Shown piece after piece: positions 1 through 12,264 of a DNA stretch of 64,000 nt. Numbering within the stretch: the first letter of the stretch is position 1; each line of letters opens with the position of its first letter. Origin of the DNA: Callipepla californica brunnescens. Taxonomy: Eukaryota > Chordata > Aves > Galliformes > Odontophoridae. The DNA is taken from the NCBI GenBank assembly GCA_023055505.1, contig JALIRH010000027.1, forward strand, positions 198,501 to 262,500, written 5' to 3'. The notes under the pieces were generated by a model that did not search any database, was not told the DNA's origin, and worked only from the letters and a program-made list of their open reading frames with translations. The position numbers and the translations under genes are program-made.

Positions 1-2310
1 GGACTGAGGCTTGTTCCCTCTTTCCTGCCTGTGTCAGTGTGGGGGGAGAAGAACAGATCAGCACCAAGCGGTGCCTTCAGGTCCCTCTAGCTGCCCCCTC
101 CCTGCACTTCACACTGCAGTTGGGGATGTGGATGGCCCTCCTCCCCCCTCATGTCACGAAGAGCTGCCTGGCCTCATGTCACCGCTGCTGCACAACTGCA
201 GGCTGCTCTCCGAGGGAGCTGGGCGTTTTCCTTTGGCCTAACAGAAGGAGGAGGAGAGCCCAGGGGGGCTGCACGTGTACTCCTGGAGGCCATGGAGGAG
301 CCCTCGCCCCCTTGCACAGAGCTGAGGAGCCTCCACGAGGGATCTTTCTCTTTCCTCACCGCCCTGAGTCCTGCTTCTTCTTATTTATCCCCTGCCAACA
401 ATGTGTCAAAAGAAAGACTATCCTGGGCAGCTGCCATGGAGCTGGCTACGGCGCAGATCCCAGCCCCGGCAGGGCCTGACAGCAGCTGAAAGAAGACAGG
501 GCTTGTCCTCGTTTGGCAGCTCGTGGAGTGAGAAGGAACCTTCGTGCTTTATTTGTTGCTTTTCCAAATGCATCAGTGTCAGGCAGCGTGTAATGCAAGT
601 GGATTGAAAGCCCCAGTGGGACCCACACCTCCCAGGATGGGGCTGGCACTGCCCACAGAGCTGTGGTAGGTGGGGGCCGCCCGCCTGCGCCCACAGGCAC
701 AAGGATGGTGGCACTGAATGCCTCACACAGATGCGTTTATGCCAGTCTAGAGCAATGTGCTCCATGGGGACTGTGCCTACCCAAAATGCAGCCCTGGTGC
801 TGACAGGGATGAAATAGCAGAGTGATTAGTGGTGGCTTTTGTTTTTTTTAATCCTCATTTCTTTCTTTTTGAGTGTGGTCCCTCTTCCTGCTCCCTCTTC
901 CCCATTCGCTCTCTCCCTTGCAGGGAGATGCTGACACAAACTGAGTGCTGTGTTACACAGCAGCAGCATTTGGGACCAGGCTTTCCATGCAGCACTAAAA
1001 CCCAGTGAGAGGGTTGATCCCACATGCTTGGGGTGGACTCAGCTCAGCAGCAGCTGCTGTACACAAACACTGGATGCAGTTACAGCCCTATGGCTGCAGC
1101 AGAAGAACAGCAATGATAGCTGCATAGCTTGAAGAGAGATTTCTCTTGCAGGATCTGTTTAGTAGTGCATGTCTAAATATGACCAAGAGCCCTGAACTTG
1201 GCTTGCACTCAGCATGCCAAGCAAATGAAAGCACCACAGTACCAGAAGGGAACCTAAGATTGTACTGAAGTGCCATTTGTTAGAAAAATTCCAAACAAAG
1301 GAAAATCCATTTCCCACCCCTTTTAAAAACTCCCACACAAAACCAAACTGAAAAGGGAGAAGGTGGCCAAAGAGGGAGTTTTCCCAGTCCTTTGGGGAAG
1401 GTGAGACTGAAGGAGCTGGTTCACAGCCCCTTGCCCTGCATGGAGGAGCGGAGCCTGCCCGGATGGCTCGGGTGGGCCTTCCTCCGCACGGCCATGGTAC
1501 TGTGGCCTGGCAGGAGGTGCTGGCCTGGCTCCTGGGCTGGGAAGCAAAGATGGAAAATTCCCAAGAAAGAACTGGCTGGGACTTGAGGTCAGTTGGAGGT
1601 GGTTAAGACACCTTACTCCTGGCTATTGGTTGTTCTGTTCTGTACATCGTGTTGTGTATATTTAAATGACCGCGTCTGACAGGCAAGTGCTACGTCATGG
1701 ACATGATGCTTTTAAAATAGCTCCTGCCAGTGGCACTTTATCAGAAGGTTTGCACAAACCTTTAAAAACTGTTTTTTTTTTCTCACAAGTCAATCTGGGA
1801 TGAATCCACTTGGTAATTTTTTTTTTTCCTGACATTGATAAACTGTACATTATTGTGTTGTTTTTTTTTTACGGCCAATGTATATATTTTAAATGTGATT
1901 TATTATATATATTTACTAGCCAGAACCACAAGTCTTGTACTCTGGGGTCAGGGATGAGAGAACACTGGTGTGGAGCTGTCACTGTCTGAGCCACCTGAGG
2001 GCAACATCATGCTGCTCTCATTGTCAATAAGGGAATTAAACATTCGAATTTTTTGCAGAAGAATGCATATTTTTTAAGCTCTAGATCTCTATTTTGAAGC
2101 TACTGTATGGTATGTAAGTTATGTACACTGCAGCTGGGACTGACCCTGCCTGCACCTGCTCCGTGCAGCAAGACAGAGGTAAAAGAAATCGGCTATGTAA
2201 TCACTAGACTGACAACAGATTTTAAACTGTCTGCTCTGTTTGTGTTGATGCTTTGTTTCCTACTAACATCCATTAGGACTAAAGTCTATTAAACAGTGGG
2301 GCCTATTTTA
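1..2310 (+). other. CASKIN2: Probable 3'UTR of CASKIN2 (end of last exon)
   Basis: No reading frame here resembles a protein I recognise. From about 1620 the sequence becomes AT-rich with T runs, UGUA motifs and ATTAAA hexamers, as at the end of a vertebrate mRNA. The assignment rests on synteny: in human, CASKIN2 lies tail-to-tail with TMEM94, and TMEM94 ends just to the right on the other strand. CASKIN2 encodes an ankyrin-repeat/SH3/SAM scaffold protein. The stop codon is probably left of, or very near, the window start. The first 480 bases are open in more than one frame, so a short coding tail cannot be excluded. Confidence 0.45.
2288..2293 (+). terminator. Candidate poly(A) signal ATTAAA (CASKIN2 side)
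   Basis: ATTAAA is followed within about 40 bases by a GT/T-rich stretch (around 2320-2345), the usual arrangement of a vertebrate cleavage site. A second ATTAAA lies upstream at 2035-2040 and could give a shorter 3'UTR. No canonical AATAAA was seen in this stretch. Confidence 0.4.
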
Positions 2311-3019
2311 CCCTTTTTATAGTTCTGCCTGGTTGTCTCCTTTGTGCCAAGTTGTACAAGCTTGTCTCCTGCTCTGTTTGAAGTTCATGGAGAGCTCTAC
2401 CCTGCATACTTAAGATCTGCGTTTCTTCAGATGGCCTTCCTGACACGAGATCTGGTGTTGCCTCTAGCGAGCTTAATGTTCAGTCTGAGCATTATCACCG
2501 AGACAGCAGTGTGTGATGGGCACGCTGGAAATGAGCACAGCCTTCCAGTCCCTCTGCTTAACTGTGGGTCCTTTGCTCCGAACAAGCAGCCCAGGCCTCA
2601 CCTCTTCAGTCTATTTCTCCAGAGCTTCTGGTGCCTGCTCACCCCCAACCTCTCATCCTGAGCTTCAGGCTACACCGCCTGCTGCATTCAAAGCAGTCAG
2701 CAATGAGCATGCAGCAAGCACATGCCTGGGATCCAGGAGACCAACTGGTAAGGGAAGAGTTACTGTGCGGGACAGCCATGCAGCCTTGGGCAAATATGCC
2801 CAATGCCAAAAACAGGGAAAGTGTCAGGGTTGGATTCTGGGAGTACCAAGCTTTCAAGCTGTGTTCCTACAACAGAAGTGGCCCCTATATGGCATGACCA
2901 ACTGCACAGACTTGTAGGTCCTCACTTCGCAGGGTGCAGACTCCCTCCTGCACTCACTGGGTGTGTTATCCAAGACAGTAATTTATCACTGCTTATACAC
3001 TGGATGCGAGTGTTAGGGT

Positions 3020-5288
3020 TTGTTTCTTTTTTTAATACAAGTTTTAATACAAATCAAATATTTTTACATACATCCCCCCAAAATTTAATATAAAATATAC
3101 ATCATTTTAAAACATTTTGATGTAGGAAACTTCTTCCTGAAGCCATCTGCCCTGGCCCTCAGGTTGCCTCAATGGCACAGGGAGGAGTGGCAATGTCAGA
3201 CCATCCCAAAAGCTTCCTTAACATGCCTTGGCTATGCCCAAGTGTAGCACAAGTAGGAGGATGCAGGGCCATAACTTTTGTGATCAGCCAGAGAAGGAAA
3301 TCTTGGAGCTGCCTCCTCTAGCAGAAGGTGTGGCCAGCAGAAGTGCTGGTAGCTGCTGCCTTTTGTCACCCACAGGTTCAGTGGCATAGAGCAAGAGATA
3401 AGGTCTGGGTGGCAGGCTGCCCGTAGGCATAGCATAGAGGAGCTTGGTGTTGCCAGCGCCTCAGCTTGGCTGTGGAGAAAATGGTGCCTCGTGCACCAGC
3501 CAGCCCTGGCATCACAAAGACAAGTTGATTTCTCAGTTGCCAGTAATAACAGATTTGGAGTGTGCGCTTAGTGAGCTGAAAGAAGCAGCTCATTCTCTCT
3601 GAGCCAGGCAGCCCTGCAGACTTGAAAGAAGTGATGGAAGAGCTCAGCTCAGGTCAGCTCAGCTGGCAGAGGTGAGCAAGGCTGACCTAGTATTGCTGCA
3701 CTGCAGGTGAGCAGCCCTGCCTTTCCCCACTGAGCTACTGGCTCGCTATTCCAAGCAACCCTGCCAGCAGCACAGAACCTCAGCAGCCTCTCTCCAGCTG
3801 TAGAACAGGGTCCAGGGCTCCTGACACCTGCACCAGGCCTCCAGCGGCCTCATTCTGTCCCCAGAGCTCGAAGGCCAGCTATACTCCAGCTCCCCTGCCA
3901 GACCCACAGCAAGGATATTGCTTAAGGACAAGCACTAGTGCGTGCTCCATTTCTGCTGAAATGTAAGGAAGACAAGGTGGAGCAGCAGGTAAGGCTGGGG
4001 ATCCCAGCCAGCTCCCTGCCTTCCAGGGAAGGACCAGCAACCTTTTGTTAGCCTAGGACACCAAAGGGAAACAGCAGCTGTGTATTGTACTGTTAATTTT
4101 GGAAGCAAAAAGAGTGCTGGTATGAGTCAGGTTTAACCAGTTTTTAGAACTAGGAAGAGAGTCAACATCTCCACAAGCTGCAAATATTTTGGTAGGCAAG
4201 CCTACGTGCTCCTGTGTAGCTCCCAACTGTAAGCCCATAACGGCACCACTGTTACCTGTTCAGCTGGGGTACGTATGTTCAGAGCTCAGCAGTGTGTGTG
4301 CAGCACTGGGGGGCTGCATCATGGTTTGCAGTAGCCATCAGTGGAACGTTTCCTCCAGCCAAAGGAAGAAGAGATTCCCCAGAAAAACGGGAGAAGCATG
4401 GAGGGGAGAGACTTTAAAGCACTAGCACAGAAAGGCGTGGGGGGGGGGGTAGGGGGAGAGAAAGGGGGTGGTGTCCCTGTGCTTTTGATGCAGCACAGTT
4501 CCAGGCTGGGAAAGGAGCTGCCCACCAGCTCCATGTTAGTCACATCTATAAGATATAGATGGAAAGACTGGAAAGATCTGTCCCATTTGCCTCTTGAAGC
4601 ACTCAACAGCTGGCATGCAGCCACAACAACAATGCTAGAGCACAGGCCTGGCAGAGCCCGGCCATGACAGATGGGGGGCTTTCCTAGCATGGTGCCAAAG
4701 CTCTTTCCCAGTATCCCTTTGTGCCAGGAGAGGCCTGGAGATCACGCTCCCACAATACACCCAAGAGCAGCATGAGAGATGGCTGAGGAAGGTAGCTGAG
4801 GGCATGCACAGGCATGCACACATGCATCATCCAGGAAAGGAGGCAGAGAAAAAAAATGGGTTTCAATAGAAATCTCTTGCCTTAGCAGCCCTCTATCTCC
4901 CCTTCTGGCTCTAGATTATCCTACCAGGTAAAAATAAACATTTGCTAACCCAGAGGGAAGGAGTCAGTTGATTTCAGGATCATCATCATACTAACAAAAA
5001 CCTCTAGTAATAAATAAATAAAGGAAAAGCAGCCTGAACATCCACCAGAGCCTGCAGGCTCCCTTGAGAGTACCCTAGCAGGACAGAGAGGGGCTGCATA
5101 CCTACTGAGGGATTCCAACAGCAGGGCCCTGCCTAAGCCTCCCCTGGGGAAGGTGCTGATGCAGTTTTGCAAAGAGGCTGTCTGGTTTGTATGTGTGAAA
5201 GGAAACTTCCTGAGCCTGTGTGCAGCTGCTCTCCCCTGCAGGATGTTGCTGTGTAACCCTGGCCCCAGGGAATTCAAGTTGAGAAGGA
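3020..5288 (-). other. TMEM94: TMEM94 3'UTR and probable poly(A) region
   Basis: This is non-coding sequence downstream of the TMEM94 stop codon. Read on the - strand it ends in an AT-rich block with three ATTAAA hexamers, at plus positions 3084-3089, 3043-3048 and 3031-3036, which is the likely cleavage region. The implied 3'UTR is about 2.2 kb. Between this end and the presumed CASKIN2 end (about 2310) only some 700 bases remain, and I see no gene there. Confidence 0.5.
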
Positions 5289-5361
5289 TTAAAATGGAGA
5301 ATTCATCCCCAGCTTTGTTTCAAACTGCAACTTCTGCCTCTTTTGGTAACGAACCCGGACC
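5289..5361 (-). CDS. TMEM94: TMEM94 exon 32 coding part, residues 1336-1359 and stop
   Basis: Encodes a basic cytosolic tail, RVRYQKRQKLQFETKL, ending GMNSPF. The TAA stop is at 5291-5289. The tail is almost identical to human TMEM94. Confidence 0.96.
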
Positions 5362-8300
5362 CTGGAGGAGACAGGAGAAAGAGCAGAGTCAGCACACGGT
5401 GGGGCAAAAGGCAGAGCTGCTCCACTGCAATTCCTGAGCTGCACAGCCCTGCAAAGCAGAGGAGTCCCCTGACCAGGGCCCTCCAGCACTGACAGGAGAG
5501 CCTAGGGAGCAACCCAGGGTCTCACACCTACCTCAGACAGCCAAGTCCTGTCTCCAAGGCCACCAAGACACAGCACAGAAAGGTCCAGAAACCCCTCCCA
5601 CAAAAACAAATGGAAGCTCTACCCCCATCAGCATTCTCTGCAATCCCCATCGCCTTCTCCTGCCAACTTCCTTCCCTGAATCAATGCTCATTAGTGTTAA
5701 CTTCCAGCTCCAGCTGCTCCCTGTACTAGGAAGAACTTCGCCTGCCAATTCTTGGTTTCAGCTACATCCCACGGAAATTAAAACCCAAAAACCATGCACC
5801 ATGTGGAGACATGTTTCCTCTACTGTGGTTCCATGCTTCCCTGTCCCTCCATGGACAAAATATAGAGAACAGCCCTATCCAAGACATGCTTGGCATTTCA
5901 CACACCTTGGCTGTCTTGCTCTCATTGGTGGAAGATAAAGAATTTTGGTCTCCCTTCCTGCTCCCAGTCACTGTCCCTGCCCTCTTCTGACCTTCTTTCC
6001 TCCTCTGTACTTCCTCCCCGAGAGGTGGAACATGAACTTGCACACAATATCCAGACGATTTATAGAATGCAATCGTCTTTTCCTTTTTATTCCCCACCTG
6101 TTCTCTGTGTACTATTTTTCTGCAGCTCAAGACTAAGCTGTGGTAAGGATACGGCCCTTTGTTTGCACCTTCCCTACCGGCTCCATACCTGATTTCATGC
6201 AGCTTGACAATCTCATTGATGATAACCACCAGGATCAAGGAAAGAAAACCCAGGAGCCAAGAGACTGGAGAGATGGAAATGTACTTAAAAGTCAACGGAG
6301 AACTGAGGTTTTCCCAGAGCTTCAGGTCCAGCACTGTCTGTGCTACATGCCCCAGTAACCTAAGATCATAAACAGACGTAGCAAGTTCTCAGCAGAGCTA
6401 ACGCTTTCCAGGATCTGCACATCAGGATTCAGGTCCAGATGAACTATCTCTAGATTCACAGCAGGGATGCTTCACCTTGCATTAAGTTCAGCACTGCAGA
6501 ACCATTGCTGCATGCAACCATTTTTCTCAGTGTCAGCAAACTGGTGCTGGAGAAGGTCTAGAGCACTCCTACCCTCAGCATTCTGTAATCCCTCACCAGG
6601 GCCTGGGGATACTCACACAATAACCACAGTGAGCGTCCACCACCAGTTGGAGAGGGGGCTCTTCTTCCACAAGGGCTTAGTGCGATGGACATGGGTGACG
6701 GATATGAAAACTACAGGGACAGATAAAACAGAGTGTTATTTATATTCACACACAGAAAGCTTTACAATACACATCAACAGTTCCTGCTCCAAAAGGGTAC
6801 AAAGTTTATGTTCTTGAAACCAAGCTCTCATTCAAGATCTTTGCAGGCTAGGGTCCCCACAGCAAATAGAAACCTTAGTTGGAAGGGACCTTTAAAGATC
6901 ATCTAGTCCAAGTCCCCTTCAATTAACCTGGACATCAATCACAGAATCATCAAAACCTTAGAGATGGAAGGAACCTTTAAAGGAAATCCAAGTACCTGAA
7001 TAAGCAAAGGGGGGCAGAGTAAAAACACTGCATGGCATTACTCACTAAAGGGGTGCCAATGCTGGTTCTCAGCCTGGTGTACTTAAGTAATGCACACTAC
7101 CTTTCACCAAAATTGATCTGTCTCTCAAATTAGGAACATTTCTGTTTATCTGGACCCCTACAGATCTCAACATGAAATGTTCTGCTAAGCACTGATGCAT
7201 AACATAACGTGGTGGAAATGGAGCAGAGGCTCTTTAAGATCACAGGAGAGCAGCTGGAGCTACTCTGACAGGCAATTATGCACAGATGATAAGGGTCAGC
7301 CAGGGCCTGGCTCTCCCCCTCAACCTGCAGGACTGTCACAGCCACACCACTGGTGACTGGGAAAAGGAATGGGGGTTCTTTATAAGATGCTGGCAGGAAC
7401 AGAGGACTTGTAAGGCAAGGCATATTTCTGAAGAGGTGCAGAACCCTGCCAGTTGGTTTACAAGAAGACAAAGATAAAGGATGCCTTTCTGATGGAAGAG
7501 AATCAGCACTTCACCAGGCAGCTAAAAGGCAGAATCAATTCTAAAGGTGTTGGCTTCAACATATTAGGGAGATGCACAGTAATAGAAGGGGCTTTTTTTT
7601 TTTTTTTTTTTTTTGTCAGAAGGCCATAAGAGTCTCTGCTTCTGATAGTTTGTGCTCTCTGCCATAGTGAGGGCACAGGAAAAAATATAAAATGCAAGTT
7701 TTCTCTGAGCTGGGGAGGTGGGTGCTGAGAATAAGAACTTACCTGTGTGTAAAACAATCAGGCCAGCTGTGAGCTTCTGGGCTACAAGAAGAGCATTGGA
7801 AAATGTCCCAAACCAGTCAGGAGCACCATGAGCATTGCTAGTAAATGAGAGGATACAATAAATAAGTTAACAGCAGGGTCTTGCTGTCTGACCTGCTCCC
7901 TCTAGGGCCACGTCTTGCTTTGATAGTTGAGAGAACTGTGTGTGAGATTGGAGTCAGCTTCTCACTAGAAAATTGGGCTGCTCTGATACCAGGTGACACT
8001 AAACAAGGCCAGGTTTCGCCCTAAAGACGCTACTGCCAAGCTTAGGAAGAACACTCAGTACTCTGTAAAGGCATTAAGATTGGATCATGCAAGAGCTTGA
8101 AGCCTGTTAGAGAGAGATCATTTCTACCGGGGAATAGCAAGAGAGTATACAGTGCCAGACTTGGTTCCTCACCTGTGCAGCATTATGGAGGAGCACACTG
8201 TGAGATTGAGGCTGGTAGCATTCACCTCTTTGCAGGACTCGTGCAGTGTGAAACCAAAGCAGATGAGGCAGGAACAGATGGTCACGCTGAATTTCAGCAG

Positions 8301-11300
8301 GAAGCAGAACAGGAAGTAGTGCTGAGTCTATGGATAAGGGAGAGGCAGGAGGGTGACACAGGCATGTCACTGGCCCAAGCTTCCCGACAGGAACTATCAG
8401 AGGCTGCAGTACAGATGTTGGACGTTGCACTGTGAATCTGCTCTGTAGGCATACTGGTAATAAGAGACTCCCTTTGCGTCCATGCCAGAATTTTGGCAAG
8501 GATTGCTTACGCCACAGATCACTTTACTGAGTTATTTAGAAAGGCCTATGTTAGCACAGGTCCTCAGCTATGCATCAGTGGGGGGACAAAGAAGACAAGG
8601 AAGGGGAAACATTCTTACATGATGGGCCACCTACCTTCTTAGGAATAGAAGTCAAGTTTTTTCCTGTTGCCATGGTCATGATGGAGCTGTGGGGAGGCTT
8701 GCCCAGGAGCGAAATGCTGGAGAAAAAGAGGTTAGTTTCTCATTAATAAGTTCAGGCACCAAATCTACTTTGTGGGCTAATGTCTGAAAATAAAGAACAT
8801 TCTCTGACTGGAACATTGGCACTTAAATGGCAAGTGCTTGTATCCCATTCCCTCAGTTCTTCATGTGCTGTTGAAGTTCTCAAACAGCAAAGATGCAAAG
8901 GGGAGAAACAACTCCCAGCTGTGTGATAGGGAAAACTGACTTGCAGTACCTTGGCCTTTGCCTGAAACTTTATGCTCTTCATCACACCCCATCCAATGCA
9001 GCAGAATCAGAATTAGGAAATGATTCTAAGGTGGAACCTCAAAACATAAGATAAAAGAAGCTCTAAGGTAGCATGCAGAGCTTACCCAGCAGTACACAAA
9101 TACTTCTATCTGTACTTCCTAACACTTGGTCATAGCGGGCACTTAGACTAATCCTTGAAGTCTCCTTACTGTGCTCTGGGTGGTCACTTCCTTTCCTCAT
9201 ACATACAGTACATTGGGGGACTTGTCTGTGTGGTAGGTGGCTGAAAGCAGGACGTTCCACCCTGCTTGACAGACTCACCTGAGCAGTGGGTAGCAGAAAC
9301 AAGAGAGCCACACAATGTCTGTGGTACTTAGGATGGGAGGCAGCTGTACCAGGCAGGACAGGAACTAGACAGGAACAGTCCAGAGTGAAGAGTGTGAGCA
9401 GTGCTAGGACAGCTCCATTACCCCCAGGTACCACCATCTTCCCACAAAACACTAGTACAAGCTGGTAACTAGTGGGCTGCTGCACAGCCCCTCCATACTT
9501 TTTAGGCTGCTAGGGCAGGTGCTACAGGGGATGCTTTTCTCCAGGAAAAATGAGCTGGAGAAAAACTTCTGTAGGAGGGTCAAGGAGAAGGGGCAATGTA
9601 GACTGGGATCTTATGGTCTTTATTATAACTTTTCCAAATGTGCTGTATTAAACTCCCTGAAGGCTATCTCCCCACCTTGCAAGGTAGCCTGGCTGGAAAC
9701 ACCCATTATCCTTACTAGCACCCCTGTCCTGTGACCTAAATGCTGTCCCCAGTCAGGCCAGGATTCACCTGAATGACGACCAACGTCAACTGGCACTGCA
9801 GCAGGAAGAGAAAACACTTGCGGATCCCATATGTTGCATGCCGGGCCTGGAAGGAAGCACAAATCCTCAGAGCCTTCACTGTGATGGGAGCAGTTAGCCA
9901 ACAGCAGGCAGGGGCAGATCATGTGGCCTGCAGGAGGAGAGGCGTCCTGCCTAGATGCAGAGATTGTGATGGAAGGACAGAGTTTAACCAAGAGGTAGGT
10001 TTTTTTTAAACTCCTGGATTTTCTGGGGTAATACCTCACTCTAGTATGCATTATTTTCTAGCCAGGGAATTTCAACAAGATTATACTTAATTCAGTTGAG
10101 TTATTTTCAGGTCATGGTGCACACAGCACCATTCCCAAGTTATCCTCTATACATTGGACCAGCCAGGTCAGACAGGAAGAATCTTTCTTTGTGCTTTCTG
10201 CACAAAGGCAGGAGACCCAAGCAAAACAAGTGTTGGCAGCTCACCGCAGGTAACTCAACAAGAATGCTCACCTGGGCTCTTGGCTTTGCTTCTCATGAAC
10301 TGCAGGCATAAAGGGGTAGATCAAAGAGAGAGAAAACTAGAAAGGGGATATGTCTGGCTCACCTGCTCTATAAGCCTTATAATGCTGGTACTCTCTTCTT
10401 GGCGGAAAGACATGGAACAAGGCAGGCTATTGAGCTGTCCTGAGAGCTGTAGTGGGGTGAGCTCATCAGAGGCATGAGTCATGGTGGTGCTGGTGGCATA
10501 GCCAAAGGTCTCCCAGGAGCAGCGGGATGGGTAGAGAGGGTCCAGTGCTATACTGAATAGACAAGACACACAGGAGCATTAGGGAAAGACCTCATCCCAG
10601 AGGAGAAACTGTTCTTCACCGCAAGTCAGCCTGTAAACTCACACTATACTGTGCCGTGACACCTCTGTTTGCCCTGCTGGTAGCGTTAGCTGAGAGAGGA
10701 ATTTAGGATCAATTGCCCCACACTTTCACTTATTGCTGGAGGAAATAATGAATGTATTTGGAGATATGGCTCAAGGTCAACAAATTGGTTGATCCAGAGG
10801 GGCACTGCCACTATTTTGTGCAAACAGGAAGCTTTTGCATTTCCATTTGGTGAGTAATATTTTAGCATGCAAGAGTAACAGCTTCCTTTCAAAAATCTGT
10901 ATGAAGGAATCTAAGCAGTCACTCCACTCAAAAATAATGGGATCCCACCCGACACCATTCCAATATCCCTTATAGTGACACACCCAGCTAACAATGACAG
11001 ACAGAGCAATCCTCCTGATACAGTCGTCAGGTCTGGTGTAACCCGCAGTTGGGCACTGCATAAGCCCAAGGCAGAGGAGGACTCTGGATCCTGTCCTACC
11101 TGATATCACTTTGCAGGAAGAGGCAGCTGTTCCGCAGGTTGGCAGAGCTTCCCAGACAGCAAGTCACCTCCCCATACTCCTGCATGATCTTTATCATCTC
11201 ACACATAGCTGCAAGGGGACAGGAGAAAGTGCATTATCTCATTAAAGCATATAGGTTTCATACATCCTTTCTAGTCTGGATACTGAGCAGTCAGATCATT

Positions 11301-12226
11301 TAAAATGACCCCTGCTGGTATTCCTCAGTCATGTGTAGTCAGATCCAATGTCAAAGGGCACAATCAGGTTGTTAAAAATGTCAAATCATCACGGTGCTTA
11401 GGATTTATACTGTAGACTGGACAGGTATTTGCCAGCTGAGGAATCAGACCCTTTAGATATCACAGTGTTTCTGAGAAAAAGAAATTTTGTCCATTTTGGT
11501 CTCTACAGTCAAAAACTGCAAAGCAGCAAAAAGTGCTAATGGTAATTGCCAGAGAAAAGTACTTCTGGGAAGTGATTTTTGAATTACGTAAGGAAGCAAA
11601 GGTTGCAAGCAGAGATCAGTCTCCTAGCACACTGATAACACTTAATGAGAAGCAATAGCGCTGTGAATCTTTACTTGAGTCTCTTTTTTTTTTTTTGAAA
11701 ATGAAGTGAGTCTTAGACCATTTCTGTACCTAAGGAAAGTTGTATGAAAACAAAGATCGAGCTCTCCACAGGTAGCAACAGAGGTTCATTAGTATCAAAA
11801 TGTCAGTTTGGATTTCTGATCTATATTATTCATGGATGTTCACAGCCAGATGAGCCAGAGAATGGGGGATGGGGAAAGTAATTACACTTAGTTCAAGGAC
11901 AGACCCAGGCTCTGTGCTACTTACTCTCTGGGGTGCAGTCAGTGAAGAGTGGCACAAGCAAAGGCACGTTGTCAATGTTTTGCAGGTGAGGTCTGACCTG
12001 GTGGATCCCCCGTGGGAGTTTGGCCTGAAAAAGACAGAGGAAACTAAGCAGGAGTGTATATGAGGGAAGGCAGCCACTGAGGAATTGCTGAAATTAGAAT
12101 TCCAATTCCCAAGATAAATGTAGACAAAAGATAGCGTGCTCAGGCCATTAGAAGTCATCTTCCTATTGAACTTCTACAATGATGTGCCAGGTTGTCTTTA
12201 CAATCCTTTAGGACCACCCCCCCCCC

Positions 12227-12264
<38 letters not shown>

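Noticed and set aside
39..489. Coding tail of CASKIN2 in the first 480 bases
   Set aside because: More than one frame is open and none resembles a CASKIN2 C-terminus that I can recall with confidence, so I call the region 3'UTR only.
12217..12259. Processed pseudogene ending in the A32 run
   Set aside because: The sequence before the poly(A) is only a C run and AT-rich intron, with no coding-like body and no visible target-site duplication.
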